Source: Lepturacanthus savala
Taxonomy: Eukaryota; Chordata; Actinopteri; Scombriformes; Trichiuridae
Length of the DNA: 64,000 nt
Reading direction: 5' to 3'
Assembly (NCBI GenBank): GCA_030544235.1
Contig: CM060465.1
Span: 29,270,988 to 29,334,987 of the forward strand
The translations under genes were made by a program, and so were the position numbers. Below, piece by piece: positions 1 through 13,574 of this stretch; positions within the stretch are counted from its first letter, which is position 1; each line of letters starts with the position of its first letter. Under the pieces are notes generated by a model. That model saw only the letters and a program-made list of their open reading frames with translations. It made no database searches and was not told the origin of the DNA.

Positions 1-294
1 CATGATTAGCTGGATTTACTGCTAAAAGGATGCTACACACACAGTGATTCATATGCACCTGGTGGCTGCAAACATTTTTGAGCATCCTCTACATGGAGCT
101 AGTCAGAAAACAACCTGAACACGGGCCTCTACGGCTGCAGTGATTTACCAGATTGACATTTGTGTATTTGTAATTTTTATCTGTTTACCTCTATTTACTA
201 TTATTCTACTCACGGCTGTTTGTAACAGATCGGGTTGGGCAATGCAGGAGGGTAGTAGTCGCCATCTTGGGGGGGTGGGGGGGGGGTTCTTTGA

Positions 295-503
295 GAGTTG
301 GACAACCCTGGTCCTGGAGAACCACTGTGAGTGCTGGATTTTGTTCCAACCAAGCAGTGACACACCTGTTTCTACTAATGAAGATCCTTAGCAAGGGCTC
401 TAATGGTTGACTAGTAGACTCAGGTGTGCAATTGCTTGGTTGGAACAAAAGCCTGCACCCACAGTGGCTCCCTAGGACCAGGGTTGCCTACCCCTGGTGT
501 ATA
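295..503. mobile_element. palindromic MITE-like element
   Basis: Two arms, roughly 295-373 and 421-503, are inverted copies: AACCCTGGTCCTGGAGAACC against the complement of GGACCAGGGTTGCC, and TTGTTCCAACCAAGCA against TGCTTGGTTGGAACAA. The terminal sequence belongs to a dispersed repeat type common in fish. No coding capacity; a G-rich tract (270-288) abuts the left arm. Confidence 0.65.
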
Positions 504-639
504 CTATTTGTTGTAATAATAGTTGTTATGCCTATGACTATGTCATGCCTTTGTCTTTTAAAATTAAAACACTTGGTGGCAAAAACAAAGAGTTTGTTCT
601 CCTGCTGTTATTGACACTGTTGTTTTTTGGTTGTTTGGA

Positions 640-1175
640 TGATTGATCTCTATCAATAACAAGGAATACTTTGTTCACTGAAGAATCAGCAGCATCAGTA
701 GAAGTGGAACAGCCTGGCACCTCCTCCTCATGCTGGTCACACCTTGCTGTGGGCTGATGTTCCACTACTCATCCAGGATCCGTCACAGGTCAGCCAACAT
801 AGTTGTGATGGTCACTCTAACTAAGTACAACTTGCCCGAGCTAATCCCAACAGTGTTCTGTTGGGTCGAGGTCTGGACTGCTGGCAGACCATTCCATTCC
901 CTCTAATACACATTCTGGAGGTGGCTGATAACCCTGGCTCTGTGATAACCCTGGCTCTGGTCCCAGATTGTGGAGATATGGGATTGCCACTGGCTGCAGA
1001 ATCCCATCCCAGTGTTTTTCACCATTGAGATAACCTTCAATAATGACACGACTTGTTTTGTCAGTGATGGAGATGCTGCCCCGCACCATGATGTTGACCC
1101 AACCAGAAACTGTGCAAAACTATCAGCAAAACAATCTCCACAACATCTCCATACTTTGAGCCAGACGTCCAACTT
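640..1175 (-). pseudogene. Tc1/mariner-like transposase fossil (C-terminal part)
   Basis: Read on the minus strand in several frames, it shows DGILQPVAIPYLHNLG, then MEWSASSPDLDPTEHCWD (the SPDL-PIEH-WD end of the DDE catalytic core) and TSMRRRCQAV near 712-735, the usual end of Tc1-like transposases. Frameshifts and stops separate the pieces, so it is a dead relic. Upstream remains, if any, between 1175 and 1700 are too worn to assign. Confidence 0.8.
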
Positions 1176-4100
1176 CTACTGACAGAACCCATGGACAGTG
1201 TTGCTATAACATCATGCAAACCTTGCCCTCAAATATCTGGAAGGCAGGCTACATTTCCCATGTGATGAATCAGTATCCTTGGGATGTGGCCTTCTTGGGA
1301 CACCAGTTAGCCTACTAACCAGCAGCTACTACTCCAATACCACAGTAGTAGCTTCTGTGTAAGAAGTTAGCCAGTAAAATTCACAATTCAGACATACCAC
1401 AGCACTGCTAGCTTACCCTCCCGGTGACTTCTAGGATACATAATGTGGTTCACTTGCACACTGCAAAATATTTAAAACCATCCAGGTACCATTCCTGTTG
1501 AAAGCCTGCTAAGGTATTCAAACGTTCTAGATTCTCTGTCTCTGACATCACCTGTTTCATGGAACTTGACCAGGGTTTACTCCAGATGAAGCTGAAATTC
1601 ACTTCAGGACAACACCAGCTTCAACCTGCCCTGCATCACGGACCTTATCCAGATAAGATATGGCAGATGTTTGGAGTAGATGCCAAATGACCACTTTGTA
1701 GAGAACAGCAGACTTCATTCGCTGCTGCTGCCAATCAGGTGCTAATCATCCAATCCCCAACAACTGAAAACAATAGTCAATAGTCATGATTCCATGATCC
1801 TTACAAATGGGACATGAATGTAAAGGGAAATTAACACTTTTCATTGATATACGATGCAATGCTAACAGTACAATGACAACAAATATGTAATCAAGGAAAC
1901 ACACATTTCTAAACTTTTTGCAATTATGGCATCTTGTAGCAAATGTAGCTAATGTAGCATCTGTTATTGATCAATGCAGTTCAGATTGTACAACAATCAA
2001 GGTCTAACAGAGGCAGACATTTTATTATGTCTTTCTGTTAGAGATCAATCCCCATCATTAAAGGAGAGTGTCCCAGCTGCAGCTTTACAGGAGGCAAACA
2101 AGCAAAAGCCATTTCCTCATGATAAAAGATTTAAGATTAAAAGTGTTGCTATCTTATGATAACACAATTATTAACATGCGAATTTAAGATAGCCTCATGG
2201 CTTTCCATTAATTAATTAATTAATCCATCAATTAATTAGTTAATCATTAATATTCAGTATCACATAACCCATTATCATCACCTGTAGTATTTCTATTAAT
2301 GATAATACTGACAATAAAAGCTATTAAATATCACTAGTGCAATATCATTATTATCAACTATTGCAAATACTGTCAATAAAATATACAAACACAGAAATAT
2401 AAATGAAATATACAAATAGAATATCACCATAATTAATACTAAACATGAAAAAGTGAACAATTTGAAGAGGCTGACAGTCTATTAATGTGAATTTATCGCT
2501 CTTCAATATCAGAACAAAGCGAATGACTTTAACAGTGAAACTATACAAATACAGACACAGGTGATTGAACCATGTTGACACATCTTGTACACAGATGCAA
2601 GCTGAATTGTTTCAATTTAATGGGGTCAGGTCATTCCAGTTGACCCCTCCCTTGACCCCGTTTCAACCCAAAAATGTGGTCAAACTGGTCAAACCTTCTC
2701 TAGGTATTTTTTTTTTTCCAAGCAAAACAGATCATTTTGGCTGTGTAATAACAGATAAAAGCTGTCCGCACATTCTTTCTGGGTTACAAAGTGCAAATAA
2801 ACACATTAAACATGCTGTAGCTTTATGTAGTCATTGTTTTACACAGTCAACGGTTTTACTGTGTCGATTTTACTAGATTTGAATCCATCAAAAGGCAGAA
2901 GGAAATCTTAATTAGCAGTTTACAATGCAGCTTTTTCCTTGGATGGTGCAACTCAGCATGATCCAAACTACTGTGTGTTGGTCTTTAATATAAAATCACA
3001 GAGTGGTTCAATAGGAACACATGTACAGTCTAATTCAATCTAAGCTCTACCATAAATTCTACTTTTCTGAAGCTTCTAGATTTGCATGTTTATTCTATTG
3101 AAAAGCAACCAACGCACCTATTGCCAAGACATAGAGACATAAACAGATAAATTACCTGTTTATATCTGTTTACCTGTTTAGATATAAACAGGTAAATTAC
3201 TTGTTTATATCACAAACCTTTTATCCCATCATACCAGCAACATTAGCACTAGCTTCAACAATTGCAATTGTAGCTTAGTAAAGCTGCTTTCTCCTTCTAT
3301 GCACCTTGAACATGGAATGAGCTGCCAAATAAACTTAAAACGCTCCTTTCTGTCCATAAAACGCTGCTGTTTTATGGACAATTTCTGGTAACTTTCCTGT
3401 AAATTTCCAGAAACTTTACATGGGAAGTTAAGCTGGGGAATTTTGGAAATATTCAATTCAATAGTCTTGTGCTTTAGGCTCAAAAGTGTGGCCTCCAGCA
3501 ATCTAGAAATCATCTGTGCGTGGCCTCAGTAGCTCCGCAGTAAGCAGTTTTCATGTGATTGAGGAATGTACTTGCATTAAAGGGATAGTTCAACATTTTT
3601 GAAAATTCGCCCGTTGTCATGATTCCCATAGTCATAGAAATAGGTGCTTTACCTTTTTTGCTGATACAGGCCGTTTCCAGTGAATTTTCAGAAATTATAT
3701 CCCTGTAACTCTTGTTGTTTTTTGCAAAGATTACACTACAAAATATTTCACAAACTATATTTAAGTTCCCTGTTAAAGGCCAACCTTCAATTGTGTATAT
3801 TTTGGATTTATTACTGATAATTCCCATGGAAAATTTCCAACTTTAAAAATTCCTGGAGTTTTGCAACCCTAACTTAGTAATAATAATAAATACATGTACT
3901 ACTTTTAACAAAAAAATGTAATTTATATCGTAGGTCAAATCAAAATATTGTCAATAAGTATTAAAATCCTTCATTGTTTTTGGTCTTTTTAAGCAGCAGG
4001 AATGTTAAAGGCTGCCAGCTTCTGTTTTCCTGCTATGTTTGGTCTGACAGTGCATATTTCGCGCCCCTCGTTTTGCCGCGACCTCAAGTAACACAGCAAA

Positions 4101-4760
4101 TATTGCCCCACACACACACTCGTATGTCAGTCATTAGAGGAAATATTATCAGCCTTGGAAAACAAGAGCGACTCCAGCGCTCCGTTGGCACCGCCACCCA
4201 CATATGTAGGTGAAAGTCGTTATCGCGCTGCAGATGGAAGCTGCCCTCCTGACACTGGCACATAATGAACCCTTGAGCCGCCCTTCACGTTATTGTCTGA
4301 CACGACACGGCCACAGCGCCGCAGCGGAGTCTCGGACCTCTTTGAGTCCTGCACGCAATGCTTTCCTCTGTGGTCAGCGCTCTGCGGCCACTGATGTTTT
4401 TCTAGCTACTTGACTGACACCCAGCCGACATAACAGAAACCCAAGACCACCACTATTTCAGCAGGGGGTGTGGTGGCTGGTTTGGGGATGTTGAAGTTTT
4501 TGGAAGACAACAAGAATGTCAAGGGTTTTTTTTATTTAAAATCGCAGGCCAGTGCACATACTGATCATATAACTTATTTACTGCTGCTACTCGTCGTTTG
4601 TCATCACATTCTACGCTGCATTAAATCAGCTGGTGATTCTAGCGTAGACCCATAGTCATATACTCACAATGGCAATGCTAACATGCTAATGTTAAGCAGG
4701 TATAACGATTACTAGGTAAACTTTCTTATCCTGTGTCTCAAAAGTAAGCCCTTGCCACTA
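1176..4760. other. intergenic, no gene seen
   Basis: AT-rich sequence with short TTAA-type simple repeats (about 2205-2240) and a hairpin at 3152-3195. Around 3575-3700 is a motif (AAGGGATAGTTCAACATTTT) typical of an old dispersed fish repeat. Short ORFs have no recognisable similarity. Confidence 0.5.
3152..3195. repeat. perfect 15-bp inverted repeat
   Basis: Left arm TTACCTGTTTATATC (3152-3166), 14-nt loop, right arm GATATAAACAGGTAA (3181-3195). The loop and the sequence after it repeat the TGTTTA core again. Confidence 0.8.
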
Positions 4761-4762
4761 AA

Positions 4763-5443
4763 GAGGGCACTTTATCATGTATTTTGGCTCTGAGAGGGCA
4801 CTTTAGCATACATTTAAGCTCCTAGGGCGCACCTAAGCATGTGTTTTGGCTGCCATGAGGGCACTTTAGTACACGTTTTGGCTCCTAGAGGGCAGTTTAG
4901 TACGCGTTTTGGCTCCTAGAGGGCAGTTTAGCATGCGTTTTGGCTCCTAGAGAGCAGTTTAGCATGCGTTTTGGCTCCTAGAGGGCAGTTTAGTACACGT
5001 TTTGGCTCCTAGAGGGCAGTTTAGCACGCGTTTTGGCTCCTAGAGGGCAGTTTAGCATGTGTTTTGGCTCCTAGAGGGCAGTTTAGCACGCGTTTTGGCT
5101 CCTAGAGGGCAGTTTAGCACGCGTTTTGGCTCCTAGAGGGCAGTTTAGCACGCGTTTTGGCTCCTAGAGGGCAGTTTAGCACGCGTTTTGGCTCCTAGAG
5201 GGCAGTTTAGCACGCGTTTTGGCTCCTAGAGGGCAGTTTAGCACGCGTTTTGGCTCCTAGAGGGCAGTTTAGCACGCGTTTTGGCTCCTAGAGGGCAGTT
5301 TAGCATGCGTTTTGGCTCCTACAGGGCAGTTTAGCATGCGTTTTGGCTCCTACAGGGCAGTTTAGCATGCGTTTTGGCTCCTACAGGGCAGTTTAGCATG
5401 CGTTTTGGCTCCTAGAGGGCAGTTTAGCACGCGTTTTGGCTCC
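4763..5443. repeat. 31-bp minisatellite, about 22 units
   Basis: The unit runs from GGCTCCTAGAGGGCAG through TTTAGCACGCGTTTT with a strict 31-bp period (for example the GGGCAG/GAGCAG copies at 4921, 4952 and 4983). The first three or four units are degenerate; the middle units are nearly identical and many carry ACGCGT. A period not divisible by three, and TAG in every unit, exclude coding. Confidence 0.95.
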
Positions 5444-5564
5444 TACCACAAAGTACCGGTGAGGATGGGAGGTTTTAAGGGGACACTGGCAATACATGAA
5501 AAGTCAGAGGATCACAAAAGTGATCTCATTGATCTCAGTGATCTCAAAGTGATTTCATTTTGAG

Positions 5565-5665
5565 GAGCAACCTGATAGCTGAGCGGCTAACGTGACTAAC
5601 ACATGGGCAAACACGTCCCGAGCAGCAAGTCCCCAGTTCGATTCCCAGCTGGCCCGGACTGTTTC
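5565..5665 (+). mobile_element. tRNA-derived SINE head
   Basis: It carries a pol III A box (TAGCTGAGCGG) and about 55 nt later a B box (AGTTCGATTCC), spaced as in a tRNA gene. It cannot fold into a functional cloverleaf, so it is a SINE head rather than a tRNA gene. The 3' boundary is unclear. Confidence 0.6.
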
Positions 5666-5669
5666 TCTA

Positions 5670-8600
5670 CTTTAGACTATAAAAATGCTCCAAAAAATAA
5701 TCTAAAAAACACATCAATTGATTCTGGATACATGACTGCCGGGAAAAGTAAATGTGTGAACTAAATTTGATGGTAATCCATCCAACAGTCAATTCAAATA
5801 ACCATAAAATCAGATAACCATCATTACTAAAGGCTTCATCCTCTGGGAATCATGAATGTCTGTATTCTTTTTTATTATTAACTTTTCTACCATCAAGAAC
5901 TGTTGAGGTAACCCAATGGTTAAGTAAAAACGTTGTTGTTATAGGGAAAGTAACCAGCTGATTTCATCCTCTAAGGATAATGAATGTCTGTATCTAATCA
6001 CATAGTAATCCCTCTGATTGCTGTTGTTAAAGTGCTGGAGAGACATTACACACACACTACTACACACTACTAAACTGGCTAAAAACTCAAAAATAGTACT
6101 GGGAGCACAAACTGAAGCTGAACAATTCTCCGTCTTTGGCATTTGAACTTCATTCTTAGTTTCTGTAACCTTGACAAAAGTCTATCTACATTAAAGTCAC
6201 AGTGAAAGCTAAAAATGATAATCATCTAATGGCTGAAATCCCAGATCCGGATCACCACCAACGCGTGATCAGTTGTGGTTTGACCAAAGCTCTCTGAACT
6301 CCTCGTGCGAGGTTAACCCTCAGTATCCATCCTGTCGTGTTGCTTCTCTTCCTCTGTTCTTCCTTTCTTTATTTTCATCTGCAAATCTGTGTGTTTATCC
6401 AGAGCGAGGAAGCCGCAACTTCTCCCGTGGCTACAAATAGCAACACACTTTTTATTGTATTTAAAAAATGAACAGGGTGTTTGATACTCAAGACGTTTAC
6501 GATTAATGTTCCATTTTATTTAGTGGACTGTGTCATGGAACTGAAAAAATATTTCCAGAAAAGGTTGAATTCATTAAACAAATAACAACTAAAGCATTTC
6601 TGGTGTTTGGGTGAAGGTTTGGCATATTTGCATCCTCACTTACCATCATCTTCGACACGGAATACCATGAATTGCAGCGTATTATTTTGTTAAACCCCTC
6701 ATGTTGGCTCCCTCCACCGCTACCCTCCACTTCTCCTCATTACCGTTGAAAATATGTGCTTTGAAAGTAAATATTTATGAAGGGTAAAGAAAAGAACTTG
6801 CTTTCTTGCCGGGGAATTCCTTTTTAAACAGTAAAACAACAAGAGTCTTCAGCCACGCCAGCAGCTCTGTGAGGCTTTAGCCACAGAGGTCACGTTAGAA
6901 TCCCCCCCCCGACATTCAATGAGGCCTTATCGATTGCTAGAAAAGATAAACACAACAATCCCCTCTAAATTTTTTCAAGATTTTAACTAATATCCTGGCC
7001 ACACGCCTGGAAAAGGCATTACCAAGAGATATACATACCTGATCAAAAAGGATTTGCTCATCACGAACAACATGAAAAGATTATTACGTTTGATGTGGTT
7101 GAATTAGACGGAAAAAAACTTGATGCTATTGGACTGAGGTTCAATAGGGATTTTTTTTTTGCAGCCTTGTTACATTTGGGATTTGATGCAATTTATATTC
7201 AGTGGATTTAAACATTGCAGCAGTGATAACTACTCATTTCACCTCTATTTAACCTTAATAGAGCTATTCAGCTCTAACATCATTGTCCGATATCGTATCG
7301 GGACCATTAGCTATTACCATCTGAGAAAATGCAAATATTAGGGAGGTGGAAGGAGGATAAATTGCTATTATATGCAGTTTATTTTGATGCTAGTAATAGA
7401 CCCATTTAATGTTGATACCACACTGAATGGACACAAAGTCAGAAGCTATGCCAATAAATTCAGATTATATAATAATCCAAATTTACTTATGCATTTTGCC
7501 TTTTAAACAGAGACTGAGATGAAAAAGTTGGGAATCAAACTAAGCTGCGATGTGGACGAAATGCCTAAACTGCACTTTTAAACTAATTTAGATATATAGG
7601 GGAACACTGTGGGGGAAGGTTAATGATTGCACAGTTATTAAAGTATGTATTTATGATGTTATGAGTTATTATACCTCCCCAGATTTGATTTCAGCAACGT
7701 GATACAATAATGAAAGATTTTGTTTTATAGAAGGGGAAAAAAAACAGCAATAAATATAGTGAAATGTGGGGACAAAGGAGGCAAAGGGCTACCACATTCA
7801 AAATTATACTCTGTTTCCTTTGAAATAAGCAAAATTGTCAAACGATAGATAACGAGTTAGAATGACTCACTATGGAAGTAAGATTTCCTTTCAGTTTGCC
7901 ATTATACATCTAACCATAACTTATTCAAAGAAATCTGGACCAAAATATAGAAAATGTATCATGATCTGAAGATATTTCTCCGAATGGTATAACTATAATT
8001 AGCTGCACCCTGACACCAGTTTATTGGGGCTATGCTGATTTATATATCTGGTTTATTTAATAGATTATTGAATCATACTTATGTTGTTTTTTTAATTAGT
8101 TCTAAAATCTTCTACCCATCTTTAAAACAAGCCAATTTACAATAAATTTAAATATATTGAAGGTTAGCTGAAAGATACAGAAAAAATGTAAAGTATAAGT
8201 AATTCTGAAAATTAAAGTTAATTCTACTCAAAATAATTATTTTGTAAATACAATCAGTATGAAAAGTACTATCACTTAAAAATGATATCTAGAGTTAGAT
8301 GGATTCATTCCGTGCAACCACTTGACATCATGAAATTAAGTAATTTCAATGAAATTTCAATAAAACAAGCTGCTAAAACCTCCTCCGAGGCCTGTGTGAC
8401 TATATCCCCCCGCTCTCTCTCTCTCTCTCCCCCGGTTTCCCCTCCCCATTTGTCTCTAAAGACATTATCTCCCAGTGTTTTTGAAGAGGCCAGACCCGTG
8501 CTCTTCTCAAAGCTCCTAGATGAAAGGTTTTGCCCCGGGGCCCCAAATACCAGCAGCCCCTGTGAACTGCTGAGTGACTGTGGCGTTAGAAGGGGGGGGG

Positions 8601-11600
8601 TGGTAATTTCTGCAAGGCAGCAACATTCAGGCCTGAGAGAAGCGTGCAGAGCGTGGACAGAAGACGACATGAGAGGGAGACCGTGTGTGTGTTTGCATTT
8701 GTCTGAAGAGCCCCGGTGGTTGATCGTGTCAGTATGTGCAGTCACACACTGTCATTAGCAGCGTCTCCTCATAGAAAGGACGGTTAGTCACTAAAGAAGT
8801 GTGTGTGTTTGGTGCGTTTTACGTGAAGGGCTTCAATCAGAGACCAACATGAGAGTGAACTGCAGGGCTCCAGGTGACGGTTTCCAACAAGATTAAAAGA
8901 TGAGGGGTGAAATGAGCTGTAATAACAAAATAAACACTGCAATTCTCCATCTTTGCGTTTCTCGGTGATGCAAGTTTAGCACCGGCTAAACACACAGAGA
9001 GCGAAATAAGCGGCTTAGTCACGAACACCGCAGCGTAAAAGCCCCTCATCACCTGTCAAATCAGCAGTTTCAAACATTTATTTAAGCATAAAATAACCCG
9101 TTTTCCCCTGGTTTACATGACGTCCCTGGAGATGTCTGTAGTCTGTGTTTGGTACATACCTGATCTAAAATAGCTTATAGTTGTTTTCCAGGAGTGGATC
9201 CTTCCTGTTCAGACCCGCTGCTGCTGTGCCTCCAGTTTCCTGCCTTCCTCGGCCCCGCGCTTCCATCAGCTGTCAAACCGGGAAACGAGAACTGCTGGAG
9301 GTGCAACAAGTCAGATCAAATTCACAGCCTTAACAAAGGCCTGGCAATTAAGAGACTTCCTTCTCAGTAGGCTAAATCAGAAACGCTGGTGCTCTAAAGC
9401 CGTTATTTCAAATAGGACTTTCTTTAGAAAAGCTTGTAGTTCTTTATGCCTTTAACATGGGAAGCCTCTTAAATATTACATTTTTTAAAGAGTAAAAAGA
9501 ACAATAGAATTGTAGGGCATGGACTGAGCCACAAAACTATAAAGGAGTGGGAATAAAAACAGGTACTGAATCATGGAGCATAAACATGTTTAATGATTTA
9601 AATGAATCTTAATTATTTTATTTAATATTTAGATACCTTATTGATGCCAATCTGTCTCATAAATATATAACAATGCAAGTTGTTTTTCTAATTATTCATT
9701 CTAATAAGCAACAAAACAAATTTAAATAAACTAAAAAATGATAATTATTCATGATCATCACAAAATGATTCAAGAGTCAGTTTAAAGGAAACAACCTGGA
9801 AATATAAAGGAAATAGTGTCACATTATAGAAATACGCTGGGTATAAGAGATATTAAAATTAAATAGGGGTAACCAACTTAATTGAATTGTTTCAAGTATC
9901 TAACAAACCTAATTGGATTGTTTCAATTGGTAACACCTAAATAAATACATTGAAACAATTCAATTAGTTAATTCAATTAAGTCGGTTAAAGTTAGTCTTT
10001 TTTGATAGTATAAAATAAAAAATATTCATTTCTCCACTGGCCATTACTAAAATTACTTCCTCCTCAAGTAGTACAGAGAAAAGACAATTAGGAAAAGACA
10101 TAATTGAGATTTAGAGTTTTATTAAAAAGGGGACACAGAGGTGGAGGCCGTCATTAGGTCCTTTAGAGGACAAACAGCTGGTCTGTTAGCGGAGGTCGCC
10201 TCACAATCCTCGTCTGACATGATAATTACCCGTCCTTTACCAATTTGGCAGTATAGTGAAGTAATGTGGCGGCGCAACAGCCATTTGAAAACACCACACA
10301 GACATTAATCTATCAAAACTGCGCTGAAAGGCAGAATTTAACCTTCACATAGTGTCACAGTACGAATGCATTTCCATATGATTGTGTGGTACAGAGAGAG
10401 ATTCTCCCACTTTAGTATGACCTTCACAGGCTGTAATGAGACCCTAGTAGGGGGCTCGCCCTCCATTGCTAGAGATACCTTTAAAGATTGTATAGTGGTA
10501 TAAAGACAGATTAGGCCCCTGGGGTGTTTAAATGCTAAACAGGCAAAACGACTGTCAGTGCTTTTGGTCTTTTGATCTTTCTGCAATTTTTTTTTTTTTT
10601 TTTTAAATGCAAAACAGCTTCAATGAATTCAACATTATAATAAAGTGGATTCTAAATATTCCAAACTATCCAGTGCAATTTGAAACCATTTGGAGTCAAT
10701 TAAAATGTTTTTTTTTAATTTTATTATTTATTCTTCATTTTATGATACAAAGGCCAAACAAATGAATCCTCTTAGAAACACATTACTGGAATAAAAAAAA
10801 AAAAAAAAAAAGGTTCAAATCCAGTCAAAAGTCTAGGAGGTCAACAGTCAGTATAGCAAGAAATCATATAATACCATAAAAACATCAATATATAGATTTT
10901 TTTAAATCAATCATAGAAAACCTGAACAGCTGGGAAATAATATATCTACAATAACTTGAATACTGATGAACACCTTTAAAAAAAAAAAGCAATGTCACCA
11001 ATGAATTCAAATGAGTCCAACTTAAACTGAGCATCACTAGTCAATAAAACGCATGCAGACTTTGATAACAAGGGTGACTTTCTATGGACTCATCTGCGAC
11101 AATAATAAATATTGTACAGTGTTTGACACCAACATCCACCATTGACCTCTTAGTGGCACTGCTATCCCCCTCATGCATTTTTTAAGGATCGCGCCCGTAT
11201 GCTGAATTAATGTTCATTGTTATCAAAACTAACACAGTATAATATTGCACAAGCCCATAATTCATAATTCATGGGGTGGAAAGGTTTAGAATACTGTGAC
11301 GGGGGGGGGGGGGCGGCAGGAGCGGATGATGCGGCGGCTCGTGTCACATGTCCAGTGGAACCGTAAAAAATCTGTTTTAATTTGGTTTTTCTCTCGTAGT
11401 CTTATCAGCAGGGCCGCAGCTTTAAACTGGAGGCATAATGTTGGACCCAAAATACGTGGTCTACAGCAAACATTAACATCTACTCATGTGAACAGATCCC
11501 AGTACAAAAAGTATTGTACACGTGACAACATTAACGTTGAACAACCAAAGTAGAACTCTGTTTAGTCTAATAAAAGAAACTGAACTGCAAGTCTCTCTTT

Positions 11601-13560
11601 TTTTTTTTTTAATATTTCTACATGTAATAATTAATATGTTTAAGGTTTGTTCTTCAATGCACAATACTGTTCCTTTTTGGTTTTCAGATATCTCAAAATG
11701 TCAAAACACAAAACATCAAAGTGCCATAAAAAAAAGAAACTGGGTGAACACAACTTGAAGCACAGCTGAGTAAATTACTTACATTTTGTATTAAGCATTT
11801 CAGTAGCATTTAATGTACACTAGGAGCAGATCTGTTGTGACCTGAGACGATAACATCCATCATTAATTTTGAAGACGCAGCCTAGACACTACTATTAATC
11901 TTTCAGTTCACTAGCCAATTAGTAATGAATGCATTCTTGGATTATTACTGTATTGATTTAATAGTTTTTCCTGGCAAAAAGTTGGGTGATGTATAATGCA
12001 ATGGTAGTTGCAATAAAAATAGAATGGATTTATGGCCCTGAAGTGGTTCTGAGAAATGTACTTGTTTCCATTCATAACAATTCTACTTTAATCAGTTTGT
12101 AAAAGATGAGTAATTAACTATATATACACACACTTGCAATAAACATTTTTAAATGATACATACCTGCTGTAGCAGCCAATAACTTGAACTGAATCAATTG
12201 TCGCATGTAAAAATATATATGAACTTTTTGATTGTATGTCAAATTGATAGATGTGTTGCCAAAAGGTGACATCATTTTCTAATGTACATCTTCAAAACAT
12301 TACTTGAGTAGCATGTCCATGTGTTTTGTCTGGACTAAAACATGGATGTCATTAGCCGCCATGACAACAGAATGTGTAAATCTTAGTCAACAGCTCTTGT
12401 TCATTTCCTCAAGAGCAATAAAGCGCCTCTTTTCTCTTTCACTTAATGAACTCAAACACTTTTTGTCCTTTGTTTATAACATCCTGTCAGTCAATGAGGG
12501 TGTCTCCTCTGGCTTTGAGATTACATCTGCTTGGCTGTTAACTCAAAAGATTCAATGGCAGATGATGTCACACAATGACAGGATGTAATGTATTTGAATA
12601 CTCTTGTTTTTTTATGCACACACGTCTGTGTGAGTCCACCATATACTATACTTTTCTAAATAAAACCACAGCTACAGAAACCTGACGGCATGCTGGCACA
12701 AAATGAAACTATGAGCTTATTCTGATTTGGCCAAAACCAGTTCAGAGGATGTGGCCTGAGACAGAATTAAATGCAAAAGTTGAAATGAAAACTTGTAATT
12801 TTGAGGTTTCATACAGACTTTCAGTAAAAAGGTAAGGATGTGTAGAGGTGTAGGGTGATTCCCAGTCTCCATTATTGGCTGCTACATGTGTAATGTAAGT
12901 TTTAATTGAAGCGAATGCCATGTTTACGCCTCTGATGTTGCCTTCTTACAGAATGCAAACACATTGTAGAGAGTCATGTACTGAATGGATTTTTACAAGT
13001 CCAAACCACTGCAAGAAAATACCAGGAATACTGCACCTCACAGTGGGACACCTTGACCTTTACTCATTTTTTCCCCCTCAACAAACAGGAAAAACTGCCT
13101 CAAATTGGGCAGCAAATTGGTTTAATGCAGTCTTGTAAATAAATGACTAATGAACTACAAGCAGCTTATACAGATTTGATTTTTGATGATGGAAAAAAAC
13201 CCTACCCCGTTATCGCTAAAGACAAAATATATTCTGTGTCTTGAGGAGAGGTTTAAGGTTAAGTGTTTGGTTATAGGACCTATGCAAGCTGTTTAGTGGA
13301 GCTTATGTACATCACCAGCCATGGGTCTTGGAGGTTCTACGTTCCAGGTAGAGCTGATCTAGGATCAGAGTTAGGCAGCACCAACTGATACAGCAGCAGT
13401 CCTGTTACCCCTGACCTCTGACACAGGGATGAGGAACTTTTATGTAGCCTGCAGGGAGGATAAGGTCTGACCTCAGTTCTGCTTAGTGAAAATAGAAGCT
13501 ATGCCGCCTGTTTTTTTTCCCCCTTGAAGTGATTACACATCTAGTTCAGGTGGAAAAGAC
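5670..13560. other. intergenic, no gene seen
   Basis: Mostly AT-rich. Between about 8390 and 9350 it is richer in G and C, with a CTCTCT run and open frames on both strands, but no recognisable protein. A complex palindrome lies at 9869-9990. Homopolymer runs occur near 10588 (T), 10790 (A) and 11301 (G). Confidence 0.5.
9869..9990. repeat. compound inverted and direct repeat
   Basis: TAATTGAATTGTTTCAA occurs near 9879 and again as TAATTGGATTGTTTCAA near 9910, then inverted as TTGAAACAATTCAATTA (about 9949) and AATTCAATTAAGTCGGTT (about 9970). Together they make a palindrome of about 120 bp. Confidence 0.7.
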
Positions 13561-13568
13561 GAGTGAAT

Positions 13569-13574
13569 TTTATT
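13569..13574 (-). terminator. mfge8: candidate poly(A) signal of mfge8
   Basis: AATAAA on the minus strand, about 250 nt after the mfge8 stop. It is the first canonical signal downstream of the stop, so the 3'UTR is probably short. This placement is inference only. Confidence 0.45.

Noticed and set aside
4763..5443. Repeat array resembling a CRISPR
   Set aside because: Units are contiguous 31-bp tandem copies without unique spacers, in a vertebrate genome; it is a minisatellite.
5565..5665. Functional tRNA gene
   Set aside because: A and B boxes are present but no complete acceptor stem or cloverleaf; better explained as a SINE head.
8282..8758. 158-aa plus-strand ORF and overlapping 146-aa minus-strand ORF
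   Set aside because: Both strands are open because of local CT/GA-rich composition. No domain, signal or family resemblance, and no flanking splice sites that extend it.
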